Assembly (NCBI GenBank): GCA_030606335.1
Contig: JAUWGP010000005.1
Span: forward strand, 1 to 64,000
Reading direction: 5' to 3'
DNA from: Caldifarciminota bacterium
GTDB taxonomy: Bacteria > Hydrothermota > UBA3073
Length of the DNA: 64,000 nt
Each line of letters begins with the position of its first letter. The first letter of the stretch is position 1. Of this stretch, positions 24,619 to 34,543 are shown piece after piece. A program made the position numbers and the translations under genes. Under the pieces are notes generated by a model that was given only the letters and a program-made list of their open reading frames with translations, was not told the DNA's origin and did no database searches.

Positions 24619-25737
24619 ATGAGAATTGGAATTGATACAAGACTTCTCCAGTCATCAATCTTAAGCTCAGGAATTGGTGTATATACATATAACCTTGTAA
24701 AGAATATATTAGAAATCTGCGAAGATGATGTTGTTCTATACGCATTAGATGATAAATCAAATCCAATTAATGAGTTATTTAAACATTCAAGGATATGTTA
24801 TCTACCAAGATACAAAAGGCTTAACTGGTTTTTTCAGCAGTTGTTAAGATTCAATACGGATGTAGATGTATACCATATTCCTATGGTTTTTGGTCCATTA
24901 AGGGATGTTGTACTTCCCATTTTCCCACCACACAATACGGTTGTCACCATACACGATTTAATACCATACCACCTTAACGATGCATGGTCTGTTTATTTGA
25001 GGAACACAAGAGATTATAGACTTCAGTTGGGGGGTATCAAGCGGGCGAAAAAGATTATTACAGTTTCTAATGCAACGAAGAATGATATAATTGAAATTAT
25101 AGGGGTTGAAGAGAATAATATCAGGGTTATATATGAGGGAGTAGATAGAGAATTGTTTAATCCCCTGACAGATAAAATAAGTTTAAAGAATTATTTAAAG
25201 GGTCGTTTTGGTATACAGAAACGATATCTGCTATGTGTTGGGACTGTTGAAAATAAAAATCTTTATAACGCAATAAAGGCTTTCCAGAGACTGAACGAGA
25301 AGGAACTGCAACTTGTAGTAGTGGGAAATATGGAGAATATTTCTTCTAAACTATTAAAATCTATGGTTTCTATAGATGATATAGTTTTGACAAATGAACT
25401 AAATACTCAGGATACTTGTATATTATATAACTGTGCAGAACTACTTTTGTTTGTTTCCACAATGGAGGGTTTTGGACTTCCGATTTTAGAGGCATTTGCC
25501 TGTGGATGTCCAGTAATTACTTCAAATACATCTTCACTTCCCGAGGTTGCAGGAGATGCAGCAGTTTTGGTAAATCCAACGAATGTTGAGGAGATAAAAG
25601 AGAAGATAAAGGATGTTGTAAATAACATCGAGTTGAGAGAGTCACTGATAGCTAAAGGTTTGAAACGAGTAAAAAAGTTTTCCTGGCTGAGGTGTGCTGA
25701 AGAGACACTTGATGTGTACAGAGAGATAGTTGGTTAG
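24619..25737 (+). CDS. GT4 glycosyltransferase
   Basis: The 372-residue GT-B enzyme opens with MRIGIDTRLLQSS and has the GIGVYTYNL acceptor loop, HDLIPYHLND in the interdomain region, and the GT4 donor signature MEGFGLPILEAFACGCPVI at about 279-297. This subgroup often uses GDP-mannose or related donors. It begins six bases after the GT-C gene. Confidence 0.9.
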   Translation: MRIGIDTRLLQSSILSSGIGVYTYNLVKNILEICEDDVVLYALDDKSNPINELFKHSRICYLPRYKRLNWFFQQLLRFNTDVDVYHIPMVFGPLRDVVLPIFPPHNTVVTIHDLIPYHLNDAWSVYLRNTRDYRLQLGGIKRAKKIITVSNATKNDIIEIIGVEENNIRVIYEGVDRELFNPLTDKISLKNYLKGRFGIQKRYLLCVGTVENKNLYNAIKAFQRLNEKELQLVVVGNMENISSKLLKSMVSIDDIVLTNELNTQDTCILYNCAELLLFVSTMEGFGLPILEAFACGCPVITSNTSSLPEVAGDAAVLVNPTNVEEIKEKIKDVVNNIELRESLIAKGLKRVKKFSWLRCAEETLDVYREIVG

Positions 25738-25982
25738 GGAGTGAAATCAATTAACAATGTAAAATTAGCAATTAGCAATGCAAAATTGAGGGGAATAGAG
25801 AAGAGCGTAGAGTGTAGTGCGTAAGGCGTAGTGCGCAAAGAAGAGTGAAGAGAGAAGAGCGTCCCGATAGAATAGCTGCGCATTCTACGGGATAAATAAA
25901 GCGTAGAGTATGAAGTAATCGGTGATAAGGTTAACTTAGTTATAAAAAGGTAATAGCGCAAGAAAAGCAAAAAGAACTAAAT
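25738..25982. repeat. Repetitive intergenic segment
   Basis: It contains AATTAGCAATTAGCAATGC-like direct repeats (also at 47714-47752 and inside wecB) and purine-rich GAAGAGTGAAGAGAG and GTAGTGCGTAAGGCGTAG runs. No gene. Confidence 0.6.
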
Positions 25983-27167
25983 ATGAATATACTCTATATT
26001 TCAACAATGTATGGTCAAGGACTTGGTGGAAAGGAAAATTATCTGTGGAAAATAACACAAGAGATGTCAAAGGTTCATAAAGTTAGGATTGTAGCGAGGT
26101 TTGATAAAAGGGTAGATTTCTGGGATTCCTGTAAAAGATTCACTTCATCACTGAAAGAAAGAAGTTATTTTAATGGAAATGTAGAGGTTAACATCATTGG
26201 GATTAATCTTTTTGAGAAAGTATGGCTTCTTCCAAATTATAAACTACATTTTTATGGTGTATTAAGTAAAGTTGCAGTTTGGATGTTCAATAAGGTATTT
26301 TCAAGGAAAATAATAGAGTTTATAAGATGGTCGGATATTATTCACTACGACGGAACAGGTATGGAACTTATTGGATATACATCTTCAATTCTTGCAAAAG
26401 GGTTCAAGAAACCATTTATCGTTGTTCCACACTGTCATATAGGTTATTGGGGAGATGCTCCCATTGATATAAAATTATACAATGAAGCAGATACTATAAT
26501 AGCAAAAACAGAATACGAGAAGAAGGTGTTGGCAAGCAAGGGAGTAGTGGAAGAGAAAATAAAGGTTATCGGTAATGCACCAATATTGTCCCCCAATTAC
26601 GATGCAGAATGGTTTAGAAGAGAATATAATGTAAAGAGGTATATGGTCTTGTTTGTTGGAAGGAAGGAGAGAAAGAAGGGATATTATGTATTGAGAGATG
26701 CTGTACATATTGTTTGGAAAAAAATTCCAGAAACGACTTTTGTATTTATAGGTTATGGTAAATCTCTGTCTCAAGAGGAGGGTATCCTTGAACTTGGCGA
26801 GATGGATGAGTTTGCAAAAACAAGCGCCATTGCAGCCTGTGATGTGTTATGTGTACCCTCAAAAGCAGAGGCTTTTGGGATGGTTTTTGTTGAAGCATGG
26901 TCTATGGGAAAGTCGGTAATTGGGGGAGATATACCTGCAGTTCGCGAAGTGATAAATGAAGGAGTAGATGGGCTTCTAACTATTCAGAAACCCATAGAAA
27001 TTGCTGATAAGATAGTATATTTACTGAAGAATGGAAGAATGCGAAGGGAGATGGGAGAGAGTGGAAGAGAAAAGGTGGAGAGAAATTATACATGGGGAAT
27101 AATTGTAGAGAAAACAGAAGAAGTATATGAAGGGGCAGCGAGAAATAGGGTACAGCGCGGTGCGTAA
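25983..27167 (+). CDS. GT4 glycosyltransferase
   Basis: The 394-residue GT-B enzyme begins MNILYISTMYGQGLGGKE and carries VGRKERKKGYYVL at the start of the donor domain and the signature SKAEAFGMVFVEAWSMGKSV. Its last dozen residues (AARNRVQRGA) are encoded by the CAGCGCGGTGCGTAAAGC-type intergenic repeat, so the native stop has been lost and the protein extended by repeat DNA. Confidence 0.88.
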   Translation: MNILYISTMYGQGLGGKENYLWKITQEMSKVHKVRIVARFDKRVDFWDSCKRFTSSLKERSYFNGNVEVNIIGINLFEKVWLLPNYKLHFYGVLSKVAVWMFNKVFSRKIIEFIRWSDIIHYDGTGMELIGYTSSILAKGFKKPFIVVPHCHIGYWGDAPIDIKLYNEADTIIAKTEYEKKVLASKGVVEEKIKVIGNAPILSPNYDAEWFRREYNVKRYMVLFVGRKERKKGYYVLRDAVHIVWKKIPETTFVFIGYGKSLSQEEGILELGEMDEFAKTSAIAACDVLCVPSKAEAFGMVFVEAWSMGKSVIGGDIPAVREVINEGVDGLLTIQKPIEIADKIVYLLKNGRMRREMGESGREKVERNYTWGIIVEKTEEVYEGAARNRVQRGA

Positions 27168-27548
27168 AGCGTAGGGCGTAGGAGCGACTTCCCAGTCGCG
27201 ATAGAAGAAACATTAAATGTTAGATGTTGAATGTTAAATGTTTTATGTTGAATGGAATAAGAGTTAATTAGTTGAAAAGTTAATTGGTTGATTAGGTTGA
27301 ATGTTACATGTTTAATGTTAAATGTTTGATGTTGAATGTGAAATGTTGAATGTGAAATGTTGAATGTGAAATGACGAATGTGAAATGTTGAATGTTAGAT
27401 GTTGAATGTTAAATGTTGAATGTTAGATGTTGAATGTTAAATGTTTTATGTTGAATGGAATAAGAGTTAATTAGTTGATTAGTTGAATAGTAAATTATGA
27501 AAAGATGTTATGACTCTATGACCCTAAGACTCTATTTATAAACTAGAT
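27168..27548. repeat. Minisatellite of TGTTGAATGTTAAA-like units
   Basis: A copy of a 30-bp palindromic element at 27178-27207 is followed by roughly fifteen degenerate 13-15-bp units of the type ATGTTGAATGTTAAA/GA, then GTTGATTAGTTGAATAG runs. No coding potential. The same unit appears briefly at 60375-60415. Confidence 0.8.
27178..27207. repeat. 30-bp interspersed element
   Basis: Identical to 47672-47701; it begins 8 bp after the stop of the GT4 gene at 25983-27167, whose final codons lie in related repeat sequence. Confidence 0.85.
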
Positions 27549-28418
27549 ATGATAGAGATTTCAGTAATAATTCCAACATATAATAGGGAAAAACTCCTTG
27601 TAAATGTTCTCGAGTCACTAATAGAGCAGAAACTATCCCAGGATTTATACGAAATAATCGTAGTAGATGATGGTTCTGAAGATATAATTGCAGATGTTGT
27701 AGAGAAATTCAAAGGCAGGATAAAATATCTAAAATATCTATACCAGGAACATAAAGGTCTACCGTCTGCAAGGAATTTTGGGATAAAGAATGCAAGGGGT
27801 AGGTTTGTTGCATTTACTGACACAGACTGTATTGTTAATAAAAACTGGTTATATGCAATTCTTGAGGGTTTTAGAAATAGTAGTATTGTGGGAATTACAG
27901 GTAAAGTTATAACAAACTTAGAGTCTACTACTCCATTTACACATCAAGTTATTACAAAAGGAAGAGATGCTGTTGGTTGTAACATGGCATTCAGGAAATC
28001 CACACTGATGGAAAGTGGGGGGTTTGACGAGGAATATGCCTTTGTTTGTGAAGATACTGATTTTTTCCTGAGAGCTCAGAAATATGGAAGCATTCTTTTT
28101 AATAAAGATATGATAGTGAGACACCCACCCTTACAACAGACCCCTGCTCAGTTTATCAAAAAGATCGGTAAGATATGTGAAGGACAGTTTATGTTATGTA
28201 AGAAACACCCTACAGTTTTTCTGTATCGTAGACCTCTTCTTGGTGTTATAAGAGTTGTTGGTATAAGAATGTTTTGGGAGGATCTTAGGAGGAATAAACG
28301 TTTTTTTTCTCATAACCCATTTTTGTATCTTTTTTATTTTTTTTCATTGCTATGTCAGAGAATCTATTTCATATATTTTCTCTTTCTGAACTATAAAAGG
28401 TTAAGTAAGGGTGGTTAA
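27549..28418 (+). CDS. GT2 glycosyltransferase
   Basis: The 289-residue enzyme has VSVIIPTYNREKLL-like start, VVDDGSEDI, the D-x-D-type TDTDCIV near 96 and the C-terminal FVCEDTDFFLRAQKYG loop. The last 30 residues are hydrophobic and aromatic and may anchor it to the membrane. The donor is unknown. Confidence 0.9.
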   Translation: MIEISVIIPTYNREKLLVNVLESLIEQKLSQDLYEIIVVDDGSEDIIADVVEKFKGRIKYLKYLYQEHKGLPSARNFGIKNARGRFVAFTDTDCIVNKNWLYAILEGFRNSSIVGITGKVITNLESTTPFTHQVITKGRDAVGCNMAFRKSTLMESGGFDEEYAFVCEDTDFFLRAQKYGSILFNKDMIVRHPPLQQTPAQFIKKIGKICEGQFMLCKKHPTVFLYRRPLLGVIRVVGIRMFWEDLRRNKRFFSHNPFLYLFYFFSLLCQRIYFIYFLFLNYKRLSKGG

Positions 28419-28448
28419 TTTCGGCTAATTTAAATAGATAAATAATCC

Positions 28449-29588
28449 ATGAATATTCTATGGATACCCCATATGCCCAGAACAAAGGGTTTTAAGCACA
28501 GAAACGAGCATATCATTGATAAACTTAAAAAAAGGCATAGGCTACATATTATTGAATGGGATACATTCTCTGATACACTTAAAGGTTTAATAGGGATAGC
28601 AGGGAGTATAACCTACTATTATAAATACCAAAATGGGGTTTACTATCATCACATTGTAAGATTCTATGATGCGGTTAGAAGATTGTCAAGGGATAAATCA
28701 AAGGCTTCTATATTTAATGAAGGTATATTTCAAAAACAGATAAGATATATTATAAAACGTTTTGATATTGACATTATGGTTGCAGGACCCTCATCTTATC
28801 TAACAGGGTTTCCTCCCTTCAATACAAATATTCCACTTATATTTGACTACCTTGATTGTGCAGATTGGTCTGTAGATAATAATTGGAAAAAAATAGATAT
28901 AAATTATATAAGTAGAGCAACAGCAGTTATAGCTGCCTCTAATATTGGCTTTAAACAGGCGAAACTATATAACAAAAATGTGTATTATGTACCCAATGGT
29001 GTGGATGTATACAGATTTCAAGGTATTAGTGGTAAAAGGGTTAGAAAAAAGTATGGACTGACAGATAAGAAGATTGTAAGTCTAATAGGTATTACATGTG
29101 ACCCCTCACTATATTTTATTGACGCATTAGGTGAATTGAATAAAGAGAGAGGTGACCTGAGATGTCTGATAGTAGGCGATGCAACTGTTATTCCAGAGAT
29201 AAGGAGAAGAGTAAAACAGTATAAAGATACGTTTATACTAACCGGACCGGTAGTATACGCAAGAATTCCGGAGTATTTTGCTGCAACTGATATTGGCTTA
29301 TATCCACAATATGAAGGATTATACTATCATGCAATGAGTCCTATTAAAGTTTTTGAATATACTGCTTCTGGAAAATGGATTGTTGTGAGCCCAGAACTTG
29401 ATGAGGTTGCTCGCCTTGGGTTTTCTAATGTCATATTCTCTAAGCCAGATTCAATTTCCCTTGAGAAGGCAATTGGAAGTTGTCTCGATAGAGAACCACC
29501 AAAGGTTACCCAGGATATATTTGATTATGACTGGCAAAAGCTTGCAGATAAATTTGAAAATATATTACATTGGGTGAGTTGCAAGTAA
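28449..29588 (+). CDS. GT4-like glycosyltransferase
   Basis: The 379-residue GT-B protein begins MNILWIPHMPRTKGF. The donor half starts near KKIVSLIGITCDPSLYF, and the signature region reads GLYPQYEGLYYHAMSPIKVFEYTASGKWIVV, where the first Glu of E-x7-E is displaced. This is a divergent GT4 arrangement of the kind also seen in the GT at 33357. Confidence 0.8.
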   Translation: MNILWIPHMPRTKGFKHRNEHIIDKLKKRHRLHIIEWDTFSDTLKGLIGIAGSITYYYKYQNGVYYHHIVRFYDAVRRLSRDKSKASIFNEGIFQKQIRYIIKRFDIDIMVAGPSSYLTGFPPFNTNIPLIFDYLDCADWSVDNNWKKIDINYISRATAVIAASNIGFKQAKLYNKNVYYVPNGVDVYRFQGISGKRVRKKYGLTDKKIVSLIGITCDPSLYFIDALGELNKERGDLRCLIVGDATVIPEIRRRVKQYKDTFILTGPVVYARIPEYFAATDIGLYPQYEGLYYHAMSPIKVFEYTASGKWIVVSPELDEVARLGFSNVIFSKPDSISLEKAIGSCLDREPPKVTQDIFDYDWQKLADKFENILHWVSCK

Positions 29589-29660
29589 TTAAAAAGATAT
29601 AGATTTGGTGTAGAGCCATAACCTATAATTTTTAAACTTTCGAGTCTTTGATTTTTATCT

Positions 29661-31076
29661 ATGAAATTTTCTAACATAAAAAAGATACCACTTATTTTGA
29701 ATGAAAGAACCACAAGTAGACTTCTATTTCCACTCTTTATTGCTGCTGCATCATTTTTTATTGGTAAGGCAATAGTAGATATGAACATAAGAATTGCCAT
29801 AATAACTGTATTGATGTTTGTTATTGGTGTTTGTTGTTTAAGAATACAGACTGGAGTCTTTGCCCTTCTCTTATACCTGCCCTTTATGGCATTCCTCAGA
29901 AGGTATATATATGTATATAACCCTTATGTAAGCTTCGACCCAATACTTATTATATCTTCTATATTCACGATATTCATGTTTTTATATCTTGTGGTCTTTC
30001 ATCTTAATACAATTGCTGGTTCCTTCAAAGAGAAACCTGTAATAAGATTTGTAAATCTACTTTTTATTTGGTTTTTCTTAGAAATGCTCAACCCAATACA
30101 GGGAGGATTAATTGTTGGTATCACTGGCTCTTTATTTTTCATTATTCCAATAATCTGGTTCTATTTTGGCAGATTCATTGATAAAGAAAGATTGAATCGT
30201 ATTCTATACCTTACTGTATTTATTGGGCTTATTGTAGCCCTGTATGGATTGAAACAAAATTTTCTTGGCTATACTACATTTGAGAAGTATTGGGTCGAAC
30301 TTGGAGGTTATGGGGCACTTTCGATACGAGGTTGGTTAAGACCAGTATCCACATTTGCCAGTTCTCAAGAATACACAACATATATTATGATTGCCGGGAT
30401 AATATCTTTTGCTCTTGCCACAAGGAACATAAGAAACCTACCCCTTCTTGCTGTTCTTTGCGTTATATTATATGCCCTTGTAATGTCTGCCACAAGGGGT
30501 GCCCTACTTGGTCTTATACTTGGTATGGGAATCTATACGATATTAGGCCTAAAAAGACCTAAGATTATAGCTCTTGCTTTTCTGGTTATAATATTCGTAT
30601 ATATAGGATTGGCTACTAAGATATCTATTCCGTATATAAATGTTACAACCCCTGAGGCTGCCTATCTTTCTCATACAACCTCGGGTATTTTTGACCCATT
30701 TGCAAAGGGAAGCACGCTCTGGTTGCATTGGAAGGGCATAATGCAAGGTTTCTTGATGATGTTTAAGTATCCCGTTGGTCATGGCCTTGGGTCAAGTACG
30801 CTTGCAGCAGCGAAGTTTGGAGGGGAAGGAGTATCAGGAGAAGGATTTATGGTCTCCCTTTTTTCTTCTACAGGTATCATTGGGGCTATGCTCTTCTTTA
30901 CTTTATTATACTTTTTGTTACGTAATTCATTCATGCGTTATGTTAGCAACAGTGACTTTTTCTCAAAACTCATTTTTGTTATAGCATTCGAAATACTCCT
31001 GACAATTGATTTACGTCTTTACTCAGTAGGTCCTCTGGTATGGTTGCTATTAGGTTATCAGGCTTATCGCAGTTAA
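29661..31076 (+). CDS. O-antigen ligase/polymerase (Wzy/WaaL-like)
   Basis: The 471-residue product has about eleven membrane segments and a large periplasmic loop. The O-antigen-ligase (Wzy_C) core is visible around MSATRGALLGLILGMGIYTI, followed by a loop containing FKYPVGHGLGSST. It either polymerises repeat units or transfers finished glycan to its acceptor on the periplasmic side. Because the locus has an ABC exporter, ligase is the simpler reading. Confidence 0.85.
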   Translation: MKFSNIKKIPLILNERTTSRLLFPLFIAAASFFIGKAIVDMNIRIAIITVLMFVIGVCCLRIQTGVFALLLYLPFMAFLRRYIYVYNPYVSFDPILIISSIFTIFMFLYLVVFHLNTIAGSFKEKPVIRFVNLLFIWFFLEMLNPIQGGLIVGITGSLFFIIPIIWFYFGRFIDKERLNRILYLTVFIGLIVALYGLKQNFLGYTTFEKYWVELGGYGALSIRGWLRPVSTFASSQEYTTYIMIAGIISFALATRNIRNLPLLAVLCVILYALVMSATRGALLGLILGMGIYTILGLKRPKIIALAFLVIIFVYIGLATKISIPYINVTTPEAAYLSHTTSGIFDPFAKGSTLWLHWKGIMQGFLMMFKYPVGHGLGSSTLAAAKFGGEGVSGEGFMVSLFSSTGIIGAMLFFTLLYFLLRNSFMRYVSNSDFFSKLIFVIAFEILLTIDLRLYSVGPLVWLLLGYQAYRS

Positions 31077-31094
31077 AACGAACTCAGGAGATTT

Positions 31095-32201
31095 ATGTAT
31101 AGGGTCCTTGTAATACAGAGTTATGGAAACCAGAAAGGAGGAAGTGCAAGGTTTCTCCTGAATCTATTATCAAGTATTAATAGGGAAATCTTTGATATTT
31201 GTGTCCTGTTTCTCTCACCTGGCTATCTTATTGAAAAGATAAGAGAGTTGGAAATACCCGTATATCTTGGGAATTCAGGAAGGCTCTTAAATATTTTTTG
31301 CCTTATACGTTCTGTAAGATTGATTATGACTGTAATAAAAAAAGAGAAGATAGATATTGTGTTCAGTAATGATGTGAGAAGTCACATATATGGTGGGATT
31401 GCAGCACGTCTGGTAAAGGTTTACTCACTGTGTTATTGGCATGGTATATTTAATAGAAGAGACACTGTTTCAAAGGTTGCTGTGGCAATTCCTTCGAATG
31501 CCTTTGTCTTCAACAGTGAATTTAATAGAGATAGATTTTTATCAACATATCCAGAGATTACCCCCAGAACATATACAGTATACCCAGGAATATATCCAGA
31601 AGATAATAAAGTCAAAGCTCTAAATGGATTTGATAGTTCTTTAAATTATATTAGTATGATTGGATTACTTATGAAATGGAAAGGTCAGGAGTATTTTATA
31701 AAGGCTGCACAGCAGATTGTCGAGAAATTTCCCAAAACGAGGTTTCTTATAGTTGGAGATATTCAATCTCAAAAGGATATTTTATACAAAAAATATCTTA
31801 AAGATTTGGTTTCAAGATTACAACTTGAAGAATGTATTTCTTTCACAGGATATAGAGAAGACATATATAGCATTATTCGAGCATCAAATATTATAATTCA
31901 TGCTTCAACGTCTCCGGAACCCTTTGGTATGGTTATAATAGAGGCTATGGCATGTGGAAAACCTGTGGTCGCAACAAACATGGGTGGACCAGTGGAGATA
32001 ATTGATAATGGAATAGATGGAGTACTTGTTCCATTTGGAGATGAAAAAGCAATTGCAGATGCCTGTATAAAACTTCTCGAGAATCAGAGTCTTGCAAAAA
32101 AAATCGGGGAAAGAGCAAGAATGAAAGTTGAAAGACAATTTACAGCAAAAAATATGTCAGAAAAGATGGGTTCTATATTTGAATCAATTATGCCCGGTTA
32201 A
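31095..32201 (+). CDS. GT4 glycosyltransferase
   Basis: The 368-residue enzyme starts MYRVLVIQSYGNQKGGSARFLL and has the GT4 donor signature SPEPFGMVIIEAMACGKPVVA at about 274-294 followed by GGPVEII. GGAG lies before its ATG. It is the first of three consecutive GT4 genes. Confidence 0.92.
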   Translation: MYRVLVIQSYGNQKGGSARFLLNLLSSINREIFDICVLFLSPGYLIEKIRELEIPVYLGNSGRLLNIFCLIRSVRLIMTVIKKEKIDIVFSNDVRSHIYGGIAARLVKVYSLCYWHGIFNRRDTVSKVAVAIPSNAFVFNSEFNRDRFLSTYPEITPRTYTVYPGIYPEDNKVKALNGFDSSLNYISMIGLLMKWKGQEYFIKAAQQIVEKFPKTRFLIVGDIQSQKDILYKKYLKDLVSRLQLEECISFTGYREDIYSIIRASNIIIHASTSPEPFGMVIIEAMACGKPVVATNMGGPVEIIDNGIDGVLVPFGDEKAIADACIKLLENQSLAKKIGERARMKVERQFTAKNMSEKMGSIFESIMPG

Positions 32202-32227
32202 TCTAATTAAAATCTTTTTACCTTTTT

Positions 32228-33367
32228 ATGCATATAGCATTTGTTACACATAGGTTTATGAGGGATGAGGGACAGGGACGAATACAGTATGAACTTGCAC
32301 GTTATCTTGCCAGAAAGGGATATGTTATAAATCTCTTTGCGATAGAGGCAGAGAGGGATATAGTAGATTTAAGCAATGTTTCTTTTTATCGCATCCCCAT
32401 TCCCAACCTACCGCATATAATAAAAGATCTATTTTTTATGTTATTGATAAATATAAAACTTAGCAGGAAGAGTTATGATGTACTACATATAACTGGAACT
32501 GTAATTTTACATCCATATCATATAAACAACTGTCAGTTTTGTCATTCTGCCTGGAAGAAAATTGAAAAGTCCGTATGTTATGAACCTGGTGTAAAGGGTT
32601 TGTATCATCGATTTTTTACTTCACTCAATTCGAACCTCGAAAAAGTTGTCTATGGAAAACATGGAATAATAACAGCTGCTTCTAATAAGATCAGGAATGA
32701 ACTTATTAAATATTTAGATGTTGATAAAGAGAAGATACATATAGTGTACAATGGAGTTAATACAGATGAATTTACAGCTACAGGTAGGGATATGTGTAGA
32801 AAGCGGTTACTGGATGAGCTTGGTCTTTCTAATGAGGATATTCTTGTCCTTTTTATAGGTGATCTTCGTGTAAAGAGGAAGGGTGCCGAGTTCCTACTCG
32901 AGGCATTTCGTAAGATAAAAGATGAGAGAATAAAACTTTTGCTTATTGGTCCGCAACGGGGTAGGCACTATGTTAGATATATCAAAAGATATGGTCTTCA
33001 AAAAAGGGTGATACCTATGGGTTTCAGAAAGGATACCGCTGCTCTCTATCGAGCATCGGATATATTTGTATTTCCAAGTCTTTATGAGGCATGTAGTATT
33101 GCAGTGCTTGAGGCAATGGCATCAGGTCTTCCCTGTATTGTGTCAAAAGAGACTGGTACAGCTGAAGTTATGGAAAATGGAGTGGATGGGATAATACTAA
33201 ATAATCCTAAGAATGCAGTTGAGATCTCACAAAAAATAAAAATTCTTGCAGAGAATTATGAAATCAGGAAAAGAATAGGTGAAAATGCCAGAAAGAAAGC
33301 GTTACAGTATAGATGGGAGAGAATGGGATTAGAATATGAGAAGCTGTTGTTAAGCTATGCCAAATAA
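32228..33367 (+). CDS. GT4 glycosyltransferase
   Basis: The 379-residue enzyme begins MHIAFVTHRFMRDEGQGR and shows VLFIGDLRVKRKGAEFLLEA at the start of the donor domain and SLYEACSIAVLEAMASGLPC as the E-x7-E signature. The layout resembles lipopolysaccharide-core and capsule glucosyltransferases. It overlaps the next gene by 11 nt. Confidence 0.92.
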   Translation: MHIAFVTHRFMRDEGQGRIQYELARYLARKGYVINLFAIEAERDIVDLSNVSFYRIPIPNLPHIIKDLFFMLLINIKLSRKSYDVLHITGTVILHPYHINNCQFCHSAWKKIEKSVCYEPGVKGLYHRFFTSLNSNLEKVVYGKHGIITAASNKIRNELIKYLDVDKEKIHIVYNGVNTDEFTATGRDMCRKRLLDELGLSNEDILVLFIGDLRVKRKGAEFLLEAFRKIKDERIKLLLIGPQRGRHYVRYIKRYGLQKRVIPMGFRKDTAALYRASDIFVFPSLYEACSIAVLEAMASGLPCIVSKETGTAEVMENGVDGIILNNPKNAVEISQKIKILAENYEIRKRIGENARKKALQYRWERMGLEYEKLLLSYAK

Positions 33368-34469
33368 AAGAACAAATATTTTATTTCTTGTTAACAAAGG
33401 TTACGGAAGTGTCTTTGGAAGAAGAGTTAGAGCCTTTGAGGAACATCTAAGACCGTATTATCAGATATCAATATATTATAAGTCCGAAAGTAGATATGCA
33501 GCGATTTTTTATTTTATAAAGAGATGTTATAAAGAGAAACCGCATATTTTATATATTATAGATATTGGTATAGCCACATTCGTTGCTGGTTTATTTTCAA
33601 AGTTATTTCTTGGTAGTAATATTGTATTGGATACTGGCGATATCGCCAGCGATCTTATGCGGGTTTTATGGAAGGTTAGCAATATAGAAGTAGAGATAGT
33701 GCAGATTTTAGAGAGGTTTTTTTGGAAGATATGCGATGTTATCATTGCACGTGGTTCTCTCTATACAAAATATCTAAAAACAAGAGTGCAATATAGGAAA
33801 AAAGACAGAGTTTACTTTTTGCCAGATGGAGTGGATACTGAAAAAATGCACCCGGTAGAATCAATAAAATTAAGAAAGAAACTAAAACCTAAGGCTGAAA
33901 TCACTATAGGAACAGTAGGCTCTATTGTATGGAGTGAAGTCCTTGGTATATGTTATGGTTGGGAAGTGGTGAGAGCTATTGGTCTTCTGAAAGATGAACC
34001 AGTAAAGGGGATAATTATTGGTAATGGAAACGGGGTGCCTATTTTACGTGATAAGATAAGGGAGTTTAATATAGAGGATAAGATTATATTTACAGGAGAA
34101 ATTGCGCATTCTGAACTACCTGAATATTTAGCGGTTATTGATATTTGCCTTTCAAGTCAGACAAATGATAGGATAGGAAATTTTAGAACAACTGTAAAGC
34201 TGCCTGAATATATGGCTTGTGGAAAGTATATATTAGCAACAAGAGTCGGTGAGGCTAAATTCGTTCTCCCCGAGGATATGCTTGTCGATTACTACGGAAA
34301 AATAGATATGGGTTATCCACTAAGGATTGCAGAAAAAGTAAGATATATCCTGGCCCATCGTGAGGTGTTAGAGAAGGGTAAGGAGAACGTAATAAAGGCA
34401 AAGGAGATTTTTGAGTATAGAGTACTTGGACACCGACTCTTAACCATATTGAGATCTTTATTAGAGTAG
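33357..34469 (+). CDS. GT4-like glycosyltransferase
   Basis: The 370-residue GT-B protein has VGSIVWSEVLGICYGW at the start of its donor domain and a divergent signature, TTVKLPEYMACGKYILAT, lacking the first Glu. N-terminal residues IVLDTGDIASDLMRVLW supply the acceptor-side loop. It starts inside the preceding GT4 gene. Confidence 0.82.
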   Translation: MPNKRTNILFLVNKGYGSVFGRRVRAFEEHLRPYYQISIYYKSESRYAAIFYFIKRCYKEKPHILYIIDIGIATFVAGLFSKLFLGSNIVLDTGDIASDLMRVLWKVSNIEVEIVQILERFFWKICDVIIARGSLYTKYLKTRVQYRKKDRVYFLPDGVDTEKMHPVESIKLRKKLKPKAEITIGTVGSIVWSEVLGICYGWEVVRAIGLLKDEPVKGIIIGNGNGVPILRDKIREFNIEDKIIFTGEIAHSELPEYLAVIDICLSSQTNDRIGNFRTTVKLPEYMACGKYILATRVGEAKFVLPEDMLVDYYGKIDMGYPLRIAEKVRYILAHREVLEKGKENVIKAKEIFEYRVLGHRLLTILRSLLE

Positions 34470-34543
34470 AATAGTAGAATATAAACTTTCAGTATCTTGC
34501 CGTTTTATATAAGATTTTTGGTAATACTTGAAATATAAATAAT

